From CAWDLX01 sp963753485 (lineage in GTDB: Bacteria > Actinomycetota > Actinomycetes > Mycobacteriales > Micromonosporaceae), in assembly GCA_963753485.1 (NCBI GenBank), contig CAVWCL010000007.1, positions 186,001 to 250,000 of the forward strand: DNA of 64,000 nt, in the 5' to 3' direction. The translations under genes were made by a program, and so were the position numbers. Below are positions 1 through 8,629 of the stretch, one piece after another (positions within the stretch are counted from its first letter, which is position 1; the number at the start of each line of letters is the position of its first letter). Under the pieces are notes generated by a model. That model was not told the DNA's origin, searched no databases, and saw nothing but the letters and a program-made list of their open reading frames with translations.

Positions 1-168
1 GACCGCGTCGTGGACCCGGCCCCGCACGAACCGGGCGCCAGCCGGCACCGCGTCCTCGTGCCCGGTGGAGAGGTCGTCGAGCACGAGCACCTCGTGCCCG
101 GCGTCGAGGAGGAGGGTCGCCACGGCGCTTCCGATATACCCGGCGCCCCCGGTCACCAGCAGCTTCAC
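1..168 (-). CDS. galE: UDP-glucose 4-epimerase-like protein, N-terminal part (runs off the window)
   Basis: Only the first 56 codons are present; the gene continues beyond base 1. Translation from a GTG at 168 gives VKLLVTGGAGYIGSAV, the Rossmann-fold NAD-binding start of extended short-chain dehydrogenases, with the TGGAGYIGS glycine-rich loop at residues 6-14. It is followed by a beta strand ending in LVLDDLSTG, typical of the GalE group, which interconverts UDP-glucose and UDP-galactose. Without the catalytic YxxxK part, other nucleotide-sugar epimerases or dehydratases of the family cannot be excluded. It is divergent from the CBS-domain gene starting at 266, so the roughly 100 bases between them should carry both promoters. 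Confidence 0.75.
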   Translation of the reverse strand, partial: MKLLVTGGAGYIGSAVATLLLDAGHEVLVLDDLSTGHEDAVPAGARFVRGRVHDAV

Positions 169-265
169 CGGCTCAGCGTATCGGCGGGACCCGGGCCGCC
201 GGGGTCAAGACCGGCAAGCGGTCATCGGCTCGACGCTGCCGGTGGGGGACCTTAGACTTCCCGAC

Positions 266-1279
266 ATGGGCGACGGCAGTACCGGGCCCGGGGGCGGGAG
301 CAGACCGAACCCCGGGCGCACGGATCAGACGCCGGACGTCGCGGTACGCCTGCTGCGAATGCTGGCGCGGCTGCTGGTGCGAGCCACCGACACGGTGATG
401 CGATGGATCACCCGCCAGCTCGGCGAGAGCAGCTCGGCCGGGCGTGAGGACTTCTCCCAGGCTGAGCTGCGCGCCCTGGTCGCGCACAGCCGGGTGCTGG
501 ACGGGGAGCAGCGCCGGCTCATCGGCGAGGTGCTCGCCGCCCGCGAGCGCAGCGTCCGCGCGCTCATGGTGCCGCGCACCGAGGTGGTTTTTCTCGACGC
601 CGCCATGACCATCGCCGAGGCGCGCCGGACGGTGCGCGATCACCGGCACTCCCGCTTCCCCGTCGTGAACGGCTCGCACGATGACGTGACCGGCTTCGTG
701 CACCTGCGCGATCTGCTCATGCGCCCCGAGCCCGACCGCGCCGCCACCGTGGCGGAGATCACCCGACCGGTGTGCCAGCTGCCGGCCGGCAAGCGGGCCC
801 TGGCGGCGCTGTCGGAGATGCGCCGGGCCGGGGACCACCTCGCACTGGTGGTCGACGAGTACGGCGGCACCGCCGGCATCGTCACCCTCGAGGACCTGAT
901 CGAGGAGTTCGTCGGGGAGATCCACGACGAGTACGACGCCGCCCCGGACGTGGTCGCCGTCGACGGCACGGCTCCGTCTGAAGTGGATGGTCTGCTCAAC
1001 CTGGCCGACTTCGCCGGCCGGGTCGGGTTCGAGCTGGCCGCAGGCCCCTACGACACGGTCGGCGGGTTCCTGATGGCGGCTCTGGGACGGGTTCCGGAGC
1101 TCGGGGACACGGTCCGGGTCGGCGGCGTCGGAGGCGCCTGGCGGCTCACCGTGGTCGCGCTGGACGGCCGGCGGGTGGCCCGGGTTGCGCTGAGCCGGCC
1201 GGGCGAGCCTGCGCCCGAACACGGCCGGGCGCAGCCGGTGGTCGCGTCGCCCTTCGCCGAGCCGGCCAACGCCGGCTGA
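266..1279 (+). CDS. CBS-pair / CorC-HlyC domain protein without the usual membrane domain
   Basis: This is a 337-residue protein. After about 60 poorly conserved residues comes the helix that normally links DUF21 to the CBS pair, then MVPR at residue 101, a CBS pair at about 101-225 (VVDEYGGTAGIVTLEDLIEE is the hallmark of the second CBS motif) and a CorC_HlyC transporter-associated domain at about 235-312. Such proteins are implicated in Mg2+/Co2+ homeostasis; CBS pairs usually bind adenine nucleotides. Full-length actinobacterial homologues usually begin with a DUF21/CNNM membrane domain of about 180 residues, which is missing here, so this copy looks soluble or peripheral. The ATG at 266 was chosen because the family-like sequence begins after it; an in-frame extension to 65 would run into the galE promoter region and is not family-like. 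Confidence 0.8.
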   Translation: MGDGSTGPGGGSRPNPGRTDQTPDVAVRLLRMLARLLVRATDTVMRWITRQLGESSSAGREDFSQAELRALVAHSRVLDGEQRRLIGEVLAARERSVRALMVPRTEVVFLDAAMTIAEARRTVRDHRHSRFPVVNGSHDDVTGFVHLRDLLMRPEPDRAATVAEITRPVCQLPAGKRALAALSEMRRAGDHLALVVDEYGGTAGIVTLEDLIEEFVGEIHDEYDAAPDVVAVDGTAPSEVDGLLNLADFAGRVGFELAAGPYDTVGGFLMAALGRVPELGDTVRVGGVGGAWRLTVVALDGRRVARVALSRPGEPAPEHGRAQPVVASPFAEPANAG

Positions 1280-1454
1280 TTCCTGGCACATCACGGACGC
1301 CAGCGCTCTGGCGGTGCGAACCGGCACGTTTCACGCCGGGCGGGGCTCGCTCGCCATCTGCGCTCAGGGCGTCGGTGGCGATGGGCGGCGTCTCCGCGAT
1401 TTATAGCACCCTTGATCGCGTGGCTCAGTAACTGCGGCTTCGGCGACCGCGTCA

Positions 1455-1781
1455 GTGTCGCACCCGGGGTTCGCACGGGCTACCGACAACCTGAACGGCC
1501 GGGTTCCCGATCTTGTCGTGGCCAACGGCCCGGTGCCGGATGAGACGGTGTGGCTGGCGCCCGAGCTGGTTCTCCTTGCCGTGGAGATCGTGTCCAAGGG
1601 TTCCGAGCGCACTGATCGATGGCTTAAGCCACTTGAATATGCTGATGCCGGCATCGCAAGGTTCTGGCGCGTCGAACCCGATGACTCCGTCGTGATTTTC
1701 CGGCTGGTCGACGGCGAGTACGTGTTGCAGGTCCAGATGCCCCTGGCCGAGCTGCTCGCCAGCGATACCGTGCCGCTCTGA
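1455..1781 (+). pseudogene. Uma2-family (DUF820) endonuclease remnant, N-terminally truncated
   Basis: The 108 codons encode the central and C-terminal core of the Uma2/DUF820 family. PDLVVANG and LLAVEIVSKGSERTDRWLKPLEYADAGIARFWRVE match the block that in complete members carries the PD-(D/E)xK-type catalytic residues. Intact proteins are about 180-200 residues; here the first 70-80 are missing. An in-frame TGA at 1413-1415 lies just upstream of the GTG at 1455, and no N-terminal part is visible in 1280-1454. A short functional variant is possible, but a decayed copy is more likely. Uma2 genes are abundant, fast-turnover accessory genes in actinomycetes, which fits its isolated position between housekeeping genes. 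Confidence 0.55.
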
Positions 1782-1902
1782 TCTTGATGTGGCGGCGGCA
1801 GCATCGTCTGCCGGCTCGATCTACCACTGGGCGGTGCACCGAACAACGCGTGGTGGCATGGCCGGCAATGTGAGGCGACACGCGCCTGCGAGAATGGCGC
1901 GC

Positions 1903-2919
<1,017 letters not shown>

Positions 2920-2929
2920 CGCCCGCCCG

Positions 2930-2947
2930 GGCCCGGTCCGCCGGGCC
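2930..2947 (+). terminator. Possible GC-rich stem-loop after trpS
   Basis: GGCCCGG (2930-2936) and CCGGGCC (2941-2947) form a perfect 7-bp stem with a TCCG tetraloop, beginning 11 bases after the trpS stop codon. There is no T-tract, as is common for actinomycete stem-loop terminators. Random GC-rich sequence gives such stems fairly often, so confidence is modest. Confidence 0.4.
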
Positions 2948-2999
2948 GCGGTGACGCAGGTGCGCTTCGATGCCGGGGAGCGTGTGTCAGCATGCGGGG

Positions 3000-3947
3000 G
3001 TGAAGGTCCTGGATCGGGCCGTTGACGCCTTCGACCGCGGCGTCGCGGGCGCCCGCACGCGCTCAGGCACGTTCGATCACGTCTGGCGGGCCAAGGACCG
3101 GTTCAACGACGTGCTCGGCGGCCGGCTCGCCGCGGCCATCTCGTACTACGGCTTCTTCGCCGCCTTTTCTCTCGCGGTGGTCGCCTACTCGCTGCTCGGC
3201 CGGGTGGTCGGCAGCACCAGCGGCGGGTTCATCGCCACCGTGAACAACTATCTGTCCCAGTCGCTTTCCTGGGTCGTCAGCACCGCGAGCCAGGTCGGCA
3301 CCGGTCAGATCACCGCGATCGGAACCATCGCCCTGGTGCTCACCGGGGTTGCCTGGGTCGACGCGCTGCGCTCGTCGACCCGAGCGATCTGGCTGCTCGA
3401 CCAGCACCCTGGCCACTGGATCATCCGGCGCCTGGTCGACCTCGGCATGCTGGCCCTGCTCGGCCTGCTGCTCGCACTCTCCCTCGCCACAGCTGGTGCG
3501 ATCGACAGCCTCGTCGACCATGTCGCCCCGGGGATCGGCGCAGTGGGGCAGGCGCTGCTGCGCGGCTCCGGGCCGGTGCTGGAGTTCCTGGTGAACCAGG
3601 TGCTGGCGGCAGCGTTGCTGCTAGTGGTGCCGCGGCTGCGGCTCAGCCCCCGCCGGCTGATACCGGCCGCGCTCGTGGTCGGGATCGGGATCCAGCTGCT
3701 CAACACCATCGGCCGGCTCTACATCGACCGTACCGAGCATCGGCCGGCCTACCAGCTGGTCACCGGCGCGGTTGGCCTGCTGGTCTACCTCTACCTGCTC
3801 AACCAGCTCATCCTTTTCGGCTCCGCGATCGCCGCGACCGCGGCCAGGGGCACGGTCCTGGATCTGGCGGCCGGCCCGGCGTCAGAGCCGGCCACCGCAG
3901 GTGGCGTCGGCGAGCCGCCCGGCTCCGGACGGCCGGAGCCGCGATGA
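3000..3947 (+). CDS. YihY/BrkB-family inner membrane protein
   Basis: This is a polytopic membrane protein of about 315 residues with roughly six hydrophobic helices. The N-terminal amphipathic part (VLDRAVDAFDRG, then GGRLAAAISYYGFFAAFSLAVVAYSLLG) is the characteristic start of the YihY/virulence factor BrkB family. YLYLLNQLILFGSAIAAT near residue 270 matches the conserved last helix. The biochemical role of the family is not settled; an old label as ribonuclease BN is known to be wrong. The family-like start suggests the GTG at 3000, while an upstream ATG at 2970 would add ten residues. The C-terminal 30 residues are Pro/Gly-rich and probably disordered. The gene follows trpS in the same direction. 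Confidence 0.8.
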   Translation: MKVLDRAVDAFDRGVAGARTRSGTFDHVWRAKDRFNDVLGGRLAAAISYYGFFAAFSLAVVAYSLLGRVVGSTSGGFIATVNNYLSQSLSWVVSTASQVGTGQITAIGTIALVLTGVAWVDALRSSTRAIWLLDQHPGHWIIRRLVDLGMLALLGLLLALSLATAGAIDSLVDHVAPGIGAVGQALLRGSGPVLEFLVNQVLAAALLLVVPRLRLSPRRLIPAALVVGIGIQLLNTIGRLYIDRTEHRPAYQLVTGAVGLLVYLYLLNQLILFGSAIAATAARGTVLDLAAGPASEPATAGGVGEPPGSGRPEPR

Positions 3948-4011
3948 TGGGCGCCGTGAGTCCAGCTCTTGATCGACGATCCGCTCGTGACCCCGATGGA
4001 AAGGTACCGAC

Positions 4012-4479
4012 GTGGGAGCCCTCGTAACCTTGGACCTGCCGGACGACTCGCCGGTGCTGACGCTGCCCTGGATCATCACGTTCGGTCCCCTCGACGACAG
4101 CGACGAGTGGGAGCCTGTGGTTTGCGGACCCTATGAGCGCGCCCACGCCCTGGCCCTGGCCGAGACCGTGGTCGCCGACGAGGAGCTGATGGCGGTGGTC
4201 GAGCCGGTGCTGCCGCACGCCAGCGTCGAGGAGATCCGCAGCGAGATCGAGACCGCCCGGGCCGCCGCGGCCGACGAGGAGGACGAGTACGACGACGACG
4301 AGGACGTCGAGGTCTCGGTCGACGACGACTTCGACGAGCTCGATGACGATGACGATGACGAGGCCGACGACGATGCCGAGGAGGACGACTTCGAAGAGGT
4401 CGAGCCGACGCCGCCGCCCTCGCCGGCCGAGGTCCGGGCCGGCTTCGCCCGGATCGCCGCGAAGCTCGCCCAGGGCTGA
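4012..4479 (+). CDS. Conserved hypothetical protein with highly acidic low-complexity tail
   Basis: This is a 155-residue protein of unknown function starting at a GTG. Residues 1-85 form a small ordered domain (PWIITFGPLDDSDEWEPVVCGPYERAHALALAETV). Residues about 87-130 consist almost only of Asp and Glu, encoded by GAC/GAG/GAT runs, and a short helical end (EVRAGFARIAAKLAQG) follows. I recognise no catalytic motif. Such acidic tails often mediate electrostatic contacts with basic proteins or nucleic acids, but this is inference. The repetitive GAC/GAT codons are a likely site of length variation. It lies between the YihY gene and the alpha-glucosidase gene without obvious coupling to either. 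Confidence 0.7.
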   Translation: MGALVTLDLPDDSPVLTLPWIITFGPLDDSDEWEPVVCGPYERAHALALAETVVADEELMAVVEPVLPHASVEEIRSEIETARAAAADEEDEYDDDEDVEVSVDDDFDELDDDDDDEADDDAEEDDFEEVEPTPPPSPAEVRAGFARIAAKLAQG

Positions 4480-4604
4480 GCCGCCCATCGGCTCGCGGCC
4501 CCGCCGCGAACAGCGGGCCCGCACCCGCACGCGGGTGCTCGCCATCCTGTGTGAGGATGGCACCCCGCGCCGCCAGCCGGGTGGGTGCGGGCAGGAGGGG
4601 GCCG

Positions 4605-6215
4605 ATGGGGGCCGACGGTTCGTGGGCGTGCGACGCCGTGATCTACGAGATCTACATCCGCAGCTTCGCCGACTCGGACAATGACGGCGTCGGCGACCTC
4701 CGCGGCATCGTGAGCCGTCTGGACTACCTGGTCGAGCTCGGGGTGGACGCGGTGTGGCTCACGCCGTTCTACCCGTCCCCGATGGCCGACGGCGGTTACG
4801 ACGTGGCCGACTACCGCGACATCGATCCCAGCCTGGGCACGCTGGCCGAGTTCGACACGCTGCTGACCCAGGCGCACAGCCGCGGCCTGAAGGTCATCGT
4901 GGACCTGGTGCCGAACCACTGTTCGGAGGCTCATCCCTGGTTCCGGGCTGCCCTCGCGGCCGGCCCGGGCTCGCCCGAGCGGAGCCGGTTCCACTTCGCC
5001 AACGGGCACCGGCCGCCGAACAACTGGCAGTCCATCTTCCGGGGGCCGGCATGGACCCAGGTCGCGGACGGCGAGTGGTACCTGCACCTGTTCGCGCCGC
5101 AACAGCCCGACTTCAACTGGGACAACCCGCAGGTACGGGCCGAGTTCGCCGACGTGTTGCGGTTCTGGCTGGATCGCGGCGTTGACGGGGTACGTATCGA
5201 CGTCGCCCATGGCCTGGTCAAGGCCCACGGACTGCCGGACATGGACGCGGGCCCGACCCCGCTCGCCAGCGATCCCGCGCCCTTCTTCGACCAGGACGCC
5301 GTGCACGACATCTACCGGCACTGGCGCGCGATCCTGGACACCTACGCCCCGCAGCGGATCGCGGTCGCCGAGGCCTGGCTGCCGACGGTGGTCCGGACCG
5401 CGCGCTACGTGCGCGCCGACGAGCTGCACCAGGCGTTCAACTTCGAGTTCCTCACCGCGCCCTGGTCCGGGCCGGGATACCGGCGGGTGATCGACGCCGC
5501 GCTGGCGGCGATGGGCTCGGTCGGGGCGCCGGCGACCTGGGTGATGTCCAACCATGACGTGACCCGGCCAGCCACCCGCCTGGCCACCGGCGCCGGTGGT
5601 CGCGCCGGCGGTGGCGCGGTCGACGCCGGCGATCCGGCCCTGGGCCGGCGACGGGCCCGCGCGGCCGCCCTGCTCATGCTCGCCCTCCCCGGTGCCGCCT
5701 ACCTCTACCAGGGCGAGGAGCTGGGGCTGCCCGAGGTACTCGACCTGCCAGCCGCGGCTCGCCAGGATCCCATCTTCGCCCGTACGGGTGGGGCCGAGCT
5801 CGGTCGCGACGGTTGTCGGGTGCCCCTGCCCTGGTCGGGCACCGAACCCCCGTACGGCTTCGGGCCGACCTCCGGGCAGCCCTGGTTACCGCAGCCGCCC
5901 GGCTGGGCCGAGCTCTCGGTGCAGGTACAGTCCGGCGACGCCACCTCCACTCTGTCGCTCTACCGGCGCGCGCTGCGCCTGCGCCGCGAGGTGGCCGCCC
6001 TCGGCGGCGGCGTTCTCAGCTGGCACAGCAACCCGGACGCCGATGTCCTGGTCTTCTCCCGGCCCGGGCCCGACGGCACCGGCGTGCGGTGTGCGGTCAA
6101 CCTGGGCTCGACTCCGGTGCCCAGCCCGAGCCGCTCGCCGGCGCTGGTAGCGAGCGATCCCGGCGTCGGCGACGAGCTGCCCCCGGACACCGCGGGGTGG
6201 TGGCCGCTGGACTGA
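4605..6215 (+). CDS. GH13 alpha-glucosidase / oligo-1,6-glucosidase-like enzyme
   Basis: This 536-residue glycoside hydrolase of family 13 is probably a cytosolic exo-acting alpha-glucosidase, since no signal peptide is seen. The barrel opens with DAVIYEIYIRSFADSDNDGVGDLRGI, typical of the oligo-1,6-glucosidase/trehalose synthase subgroup. The catalytic triad is visible: nucleophile Asp199 in GVRIDVAHG, acid/base Glu256 in VAEAW, and transition-state stabiliser Asp318 in SNHDV. EELGLPEV and DPIFARTGG also match alpha-glucosidases. The ATG at 4605 is supported by an AGGAGGGG Shine-Dalgarno at 4593-4600. Substrate (maltose, isomaltose or sucrose) cannot be told from sequence alone. Residues 330-346 are a Gly/Ala-rich insertion. 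Confidence 0.88.
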   Translation: MGADGSWACDAVIYEIYIRSFADSDNDGVGDLRGIVSRLDYLVELGVDAVWLTPFYPSPMADGGYDVADYRDIDPSLGTLAEFDTLLTQAHSRGLKVIVDLVPNHCSEAHPWFRAALAAGPGSPERSRFHFANGHRPPNNWQSIFRGPAWTQVADGEWYLHLFAPQQPDFNWDNPQVRAEFADVLRFWLDRGVDGVRIDVAHGLVKAHGLPDMDAGPTPLASDPAPFFDQDAVHDIYRHWRAILDTYAPQRIAVAEAWLPTVVRTARYVRADELHQAFNFEFLTAPWSGPGYRRVIDAALAAMGSVGAPATWVMSNHDVTRPATRLATGAGGRAGGGAVDAGDPALGRRRARAAALLMLALPGAAYLYQGEELGLPEVLDLPAAARQDPIFARTGGAELGRDGCRVPLPWSGTEPPYGFGPTSGQPWLPQPPGWAELSVQVQSGDATSTLSLYRRALRLRREVAALGGGVLSWHSNPDADVLVFSRPGPDGTGVRCAVNLGSTPVPSPSRSPALVASDPGVGDELPPDTAGWWPLD

Positions 6216-6229
6216 CCAATCCGTCGCGA

Positions 6230-7102
6230 TCACGGCCCCGCCGCTGGACGATCCGCGGGAGCCTGGTCGCCATCGGCGCGGTCCCACCAGAGCGTGACCA
6301 GCGAGTCGTCCGCGGGGGCGAGGTCACGCGGGTGCGCCGGGTCCACCCCCAGCTCGCGCAGCGCGGCGGCCAGCTCGCCGTCGCGTTCCGGCGGCAGGCA
6401 GAGCCGGCGACGGGTGGCCGCGATCAGCTCCGCGAACGTCGGGTAATCCGGACGCGGTCGGCGCGCCCAACGGTGCACAACCGGATCCAGGCCGGCGGCG
6501 CGCAGGACCGCGACCGCGTCGTCGGCGCTCGGGCCGTGAGGACGCTCGATCCCGTGCATTATCCTCCACAAGGGACTAAGCGGGGTCAGCGGGTGCATCG
6601 GCGTCAGCTCGATCACCACCCGGCGCCGGGCGTGGTCATTCAACGCGCGCACGAAGGCGCTGAGCTCGGCCACGTTGTATAGCACGTGATGACAGAGCAC
6701 AACATCGGCGACCGGGGCATCGACCTCGGGCCACCGGCCGACCACGAGGGTTGCCGGTAGACCGAGCCCGGCGGCCCGTCGGGCCAGCTCGGCCAGCATC
6801 GTTTCGCTCTGGTCCACCGCGGTCAGCGCGGTCGTGACCGGAGCCAGCGGCAGGCTGGCCGCCCCGGCGCCGGCGCCCACGTCCAGCACCGTGCCGGGTG
6901 GGACCAGCGCCTCCCGGGCGTGCTGCCAGGACACCCCGCCGGGCGAGGCGAGCTGGTCGTCGGCCCGCCGGGTGAACACCTCGGTCGGCAGCGTCCAGGG
7001 CGACTGCGTCACGCCGGCGAGGATGTGATCAGGGATCGCCCAGGCGGCCAGCCCATCGCGCCAGCGGCGCTCCGGCTCCCCGCGCAGCCGCGGCTGGTTC
7101 AC
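6230..7102 (-). CDS. Class I SAM-dependent methyltransferase
   Basis: This soluble protein of about 290 residues has a Rossmann-like SAM-binding motif I, GTVLDVGAGAGAASLPLA, followed by an acidic strand end (LTAVDQSETMLAELARRAA) and a post-I DVVLCHHVLYNV segment, as in the Methyltransf_25/11 group. No substrate-specific motif is recognisable. The GTG at 7102 gives a family-like N-terminus (VNQPRLRGEPERRWRDGLAAWAIP); an ATG at 7132 would add ten residues including Cys8 and Cys10. Neither has a good Shine-Dalgarno. Its stop lies 15 bases from the alpha-glucosidase stop, so the two genes are convergent. Confidence 0.75.
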   Translation of the reverse strand: MNQPRLRGEPERRWRDGLAAWAIPDHILAGVTQSPWTLPTEVFTRRADDQLASPGGVSWQHAREALVPPGTVLDVGAGAGAASLPLAPVTTALTAVDQSETMLAELARRAAGLGLPATLVVGRWPEVDAPVADVVLCHHVLYNVAELSAFVRALNDHARRRVVIELTPMHPLTPLSPLWRIMHGIERPHGPSADDAVAVLRAAGLDPVVHRWARRPRPDYPTFAELIAATRRRLCLPPERDGELAAALRELGVDPAHPRDLAPADDSLVTLWWDRADGDQAPADRPAAGP

Positions 7103-7437
7103 GCAATGCCCGCATTCATACGATACCTGCATTCACGACGATGCCCGCACACCGGAGATCGTAGATCGCCGGGCCGGTGCTGAGCCGGGACTTGGGATAA
7201 ACAAGGGTCGATGGGGCTCCGTCCTTTTTTTCACTTGTGGGAGTATTACAGGCGATATAGCACTCATATGATGTCATCGCGGTGGTGATCCGAGATTCAA
7301 GACACGGAAGGGTCACGGCCGGGTAACGCCGCGGCAGAGCCGGCGCCGGCGGCGCTGGCCCGGATCAGCGGTCGGCGTACGCTCCGGACGAGGTATCGCC
7401 GCAGGTGTTGCGGCGCTTGATGGGGAAGGAGAACGTC
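7103..7437. promoter_or_regulatory. Divergent intergenic region between methyltransferase and nucleoside-uptake operon
   Basis: About 335 bases lie between two divergent starts. The middle part (roughly 7190-7275) is clearly more AT-rich than the genome, with a run of eight T at 7225-7232 and TA-rich words such as GATATAG and CATATGATG. It is therefore the likely site of the promoter(s) and regulator sites for the uptake operon. The part nearer to the lipoprotein gene (7315-7400) is GC-rich. I looked for riboswitch-like or attenuator-like structures here and found none I could defend. The short reading frames inside it are not convincing genes. Confidence 0.45.
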
Positions 7438-8523
7438 TTGCGCCCAGTGCGTGGGATGAGGATTGTTGCAGTCGTGGCCGTGGGCGGGCTGGCCCTCGCC
7501 GCCGCGGCCTGTGGCAAGGCTCCCGATAGCAACCCAGGGGGCACGTCGAGTGCCGCGGCCAAGTACACCGCCTGCATGGTCACCGACCAGGGCGGTCTGG
7601 ACGACAAGTCGTTCAACGCCTCGGCCTGGAAGGGCATGGAGGCCGCCCGGGACGACTCGAGCACCAATGTCGACATCAAGAATGTGCCGTCGACCACCGA
7701 GGCCGACTACGAGCCAAACCTGACCGCGTTCGTCAACCAGAAGTGCGACTTCATTCTGGCGGTCGGCGGGCTCATGGCCGACGCCACCTCGAAGGTCGCC
7801 AAGGCGAACCCGAACCAGCAGTTCGCGATCGTCGACGCGTCGCTGCCGGACAACCCCAACGTCTACCCGATGCAGTTCAACACGGCGCAGGCCGGCTTCC
7901 TCGCCGGCTACCTGGCGGCGGGCTACTCCAAGTCCAAGAAGGTCGGCACGTACGGCGGTCTCAAGATCCCGCCAGTGACGATCTTCATGGACGGCTTCGC
8001 CGACGGTGTCGCCTACTACAACCAGAAGAAGGGCGCGAGCGTCCAGGTCCTCGGGTGGAACAAGGCCGCACAGACCGGCCTGTTCTCCAACGACTTCACG
8101 TCGCCGCCGAAGGGCAAGCAGCTCTCCGACACGCTGAAGGCCCAGGGCGCTGACGTGATCATGCCAGTCGCCGGCGGCACCGGCCTTGGCACGGCCGAGA
8201 ACGCCGCGGCCGGCGCGTTCACCGCCATCTGGGTCGACGTCGACGGCTGCAACAGCACGCAGTACTGCAACGGGCTGCTCACCACCGTGGTGAAGAACAT
8301 TCCGGATGCGGTGCGCGATGCGGTGCTGAAGGGCGCCAAGAAGCAGAGCCTGGCGGTCTCCAGCGGCTTCGTCGGCACGCTGGCCAACAACGGCGTATCG
8401 ATTGCGCCGTACCACACCTTCGACTCCAAGATCGATGCCGGGCTGAAGGCCGAGGTCGACCAGCTCAAGGCCGACATCATCGCCGGGACGGTTACGGTCG
8501 ACTCGCCGTCGTCGCCGAAGTAG
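7438..8523 (+). CDS. BMP-family ABC transporter substrate-binding lipoprotein (nucleoside type)
   Basis: This is the extracellular, lipid-anchored solute-binding protein of a nucleoside-type ABC importer, about 361 residues. An N-terminal hydrophobic segment ends in LALAAAACGKA, whose Cys is the probable lipidation site, although AAAC is a weak lipobox. The mature part starts with the BMP/PnrA signature CMVTDQGGLDDKSFNASAWKGMEAA and contains a second block FILAVGGLMADATSKVA. The start is probably the TTG at 7438: GGGGAAGGAG at 7422-7431 sits six bases upstream, whereas in-frame ATG 7420 and GTG 7405 lack a Shine-Dalgarno. It heads an operon with ATPase, two permeases and two nucleoside catabolic enzymes, which argues for nucleosides as ligand. 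Confidence 0.9.
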   Translation: MRPVRGMRIVAVVAVGGLALAAAACGKAPDSNPGGTSSAAAKYTACMVTDQGGLDDKSFNASAWKGMEAARDDSSTNVDIKNVPSTTEADYEPNLTAFVNQKCDFILAVGGLMADATSKVAKANPNQQFAIVDASLPDNPNVYPMQFNTAQAGFLAGYLAAGYSKSKKVGTYGGLKIPPVTIFMDGFADGVAYYNQKKGASVQVLGWNKAAQTGLFSNDFTSPPKGKQLSDTLKAQGADVIMPVAGGTGLGTAENAAAGAFTAIWVDVDGCNSTQYCNGLLTTVVKNIPDAVRDAVLKGAKKQSLAVSSGFVGTLANNGVSIAPYHTFDSKIDAGLKAEVDQLKADIIAGTVTVDSPSSPK

Positions 8524-8552
8524 CGCAATTCGAGGCGCGAACCACGTGACAC

Positions 8553-8595
8553 GGGCCGGCCCCCATGGTGAGATCATCACCCTGGGGGCCGGTCC
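8553..8595 (+). terminator. Strong stem-loop between binding-protein gene and ABC ATPase gene
   Basis: Arms 8553-8571 and 8577-8595 pair over 19 bp with a single mismatch and one G-U pair around a 5-base loop. No T-tract follows. Inside transporter operons such structures often act as partial terminators or 3-prime stabilisers that make the binding protein more abundant than the membrane components. That role is inferred from position here. Confidence 0.65.
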
Positions 8596-8629
8596 GATTC
8601 TGTGAACTAGCAGGCACAGGGAGGTTCCG

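Noticed and set aside
7116..7316. Small minus-strand ORF in the divergent region
   Set aside because: No start with ribosome site and no resemblance to a protein; the region is better explained as promoter DNA.
7133..7437. Riboswitch (purine or cyclic dinucleotide type) before the nucleoside transporter
   Set aside because: I could not find the conserved core of any riboswitch class I know, and no terminator-like stem precedes the start.
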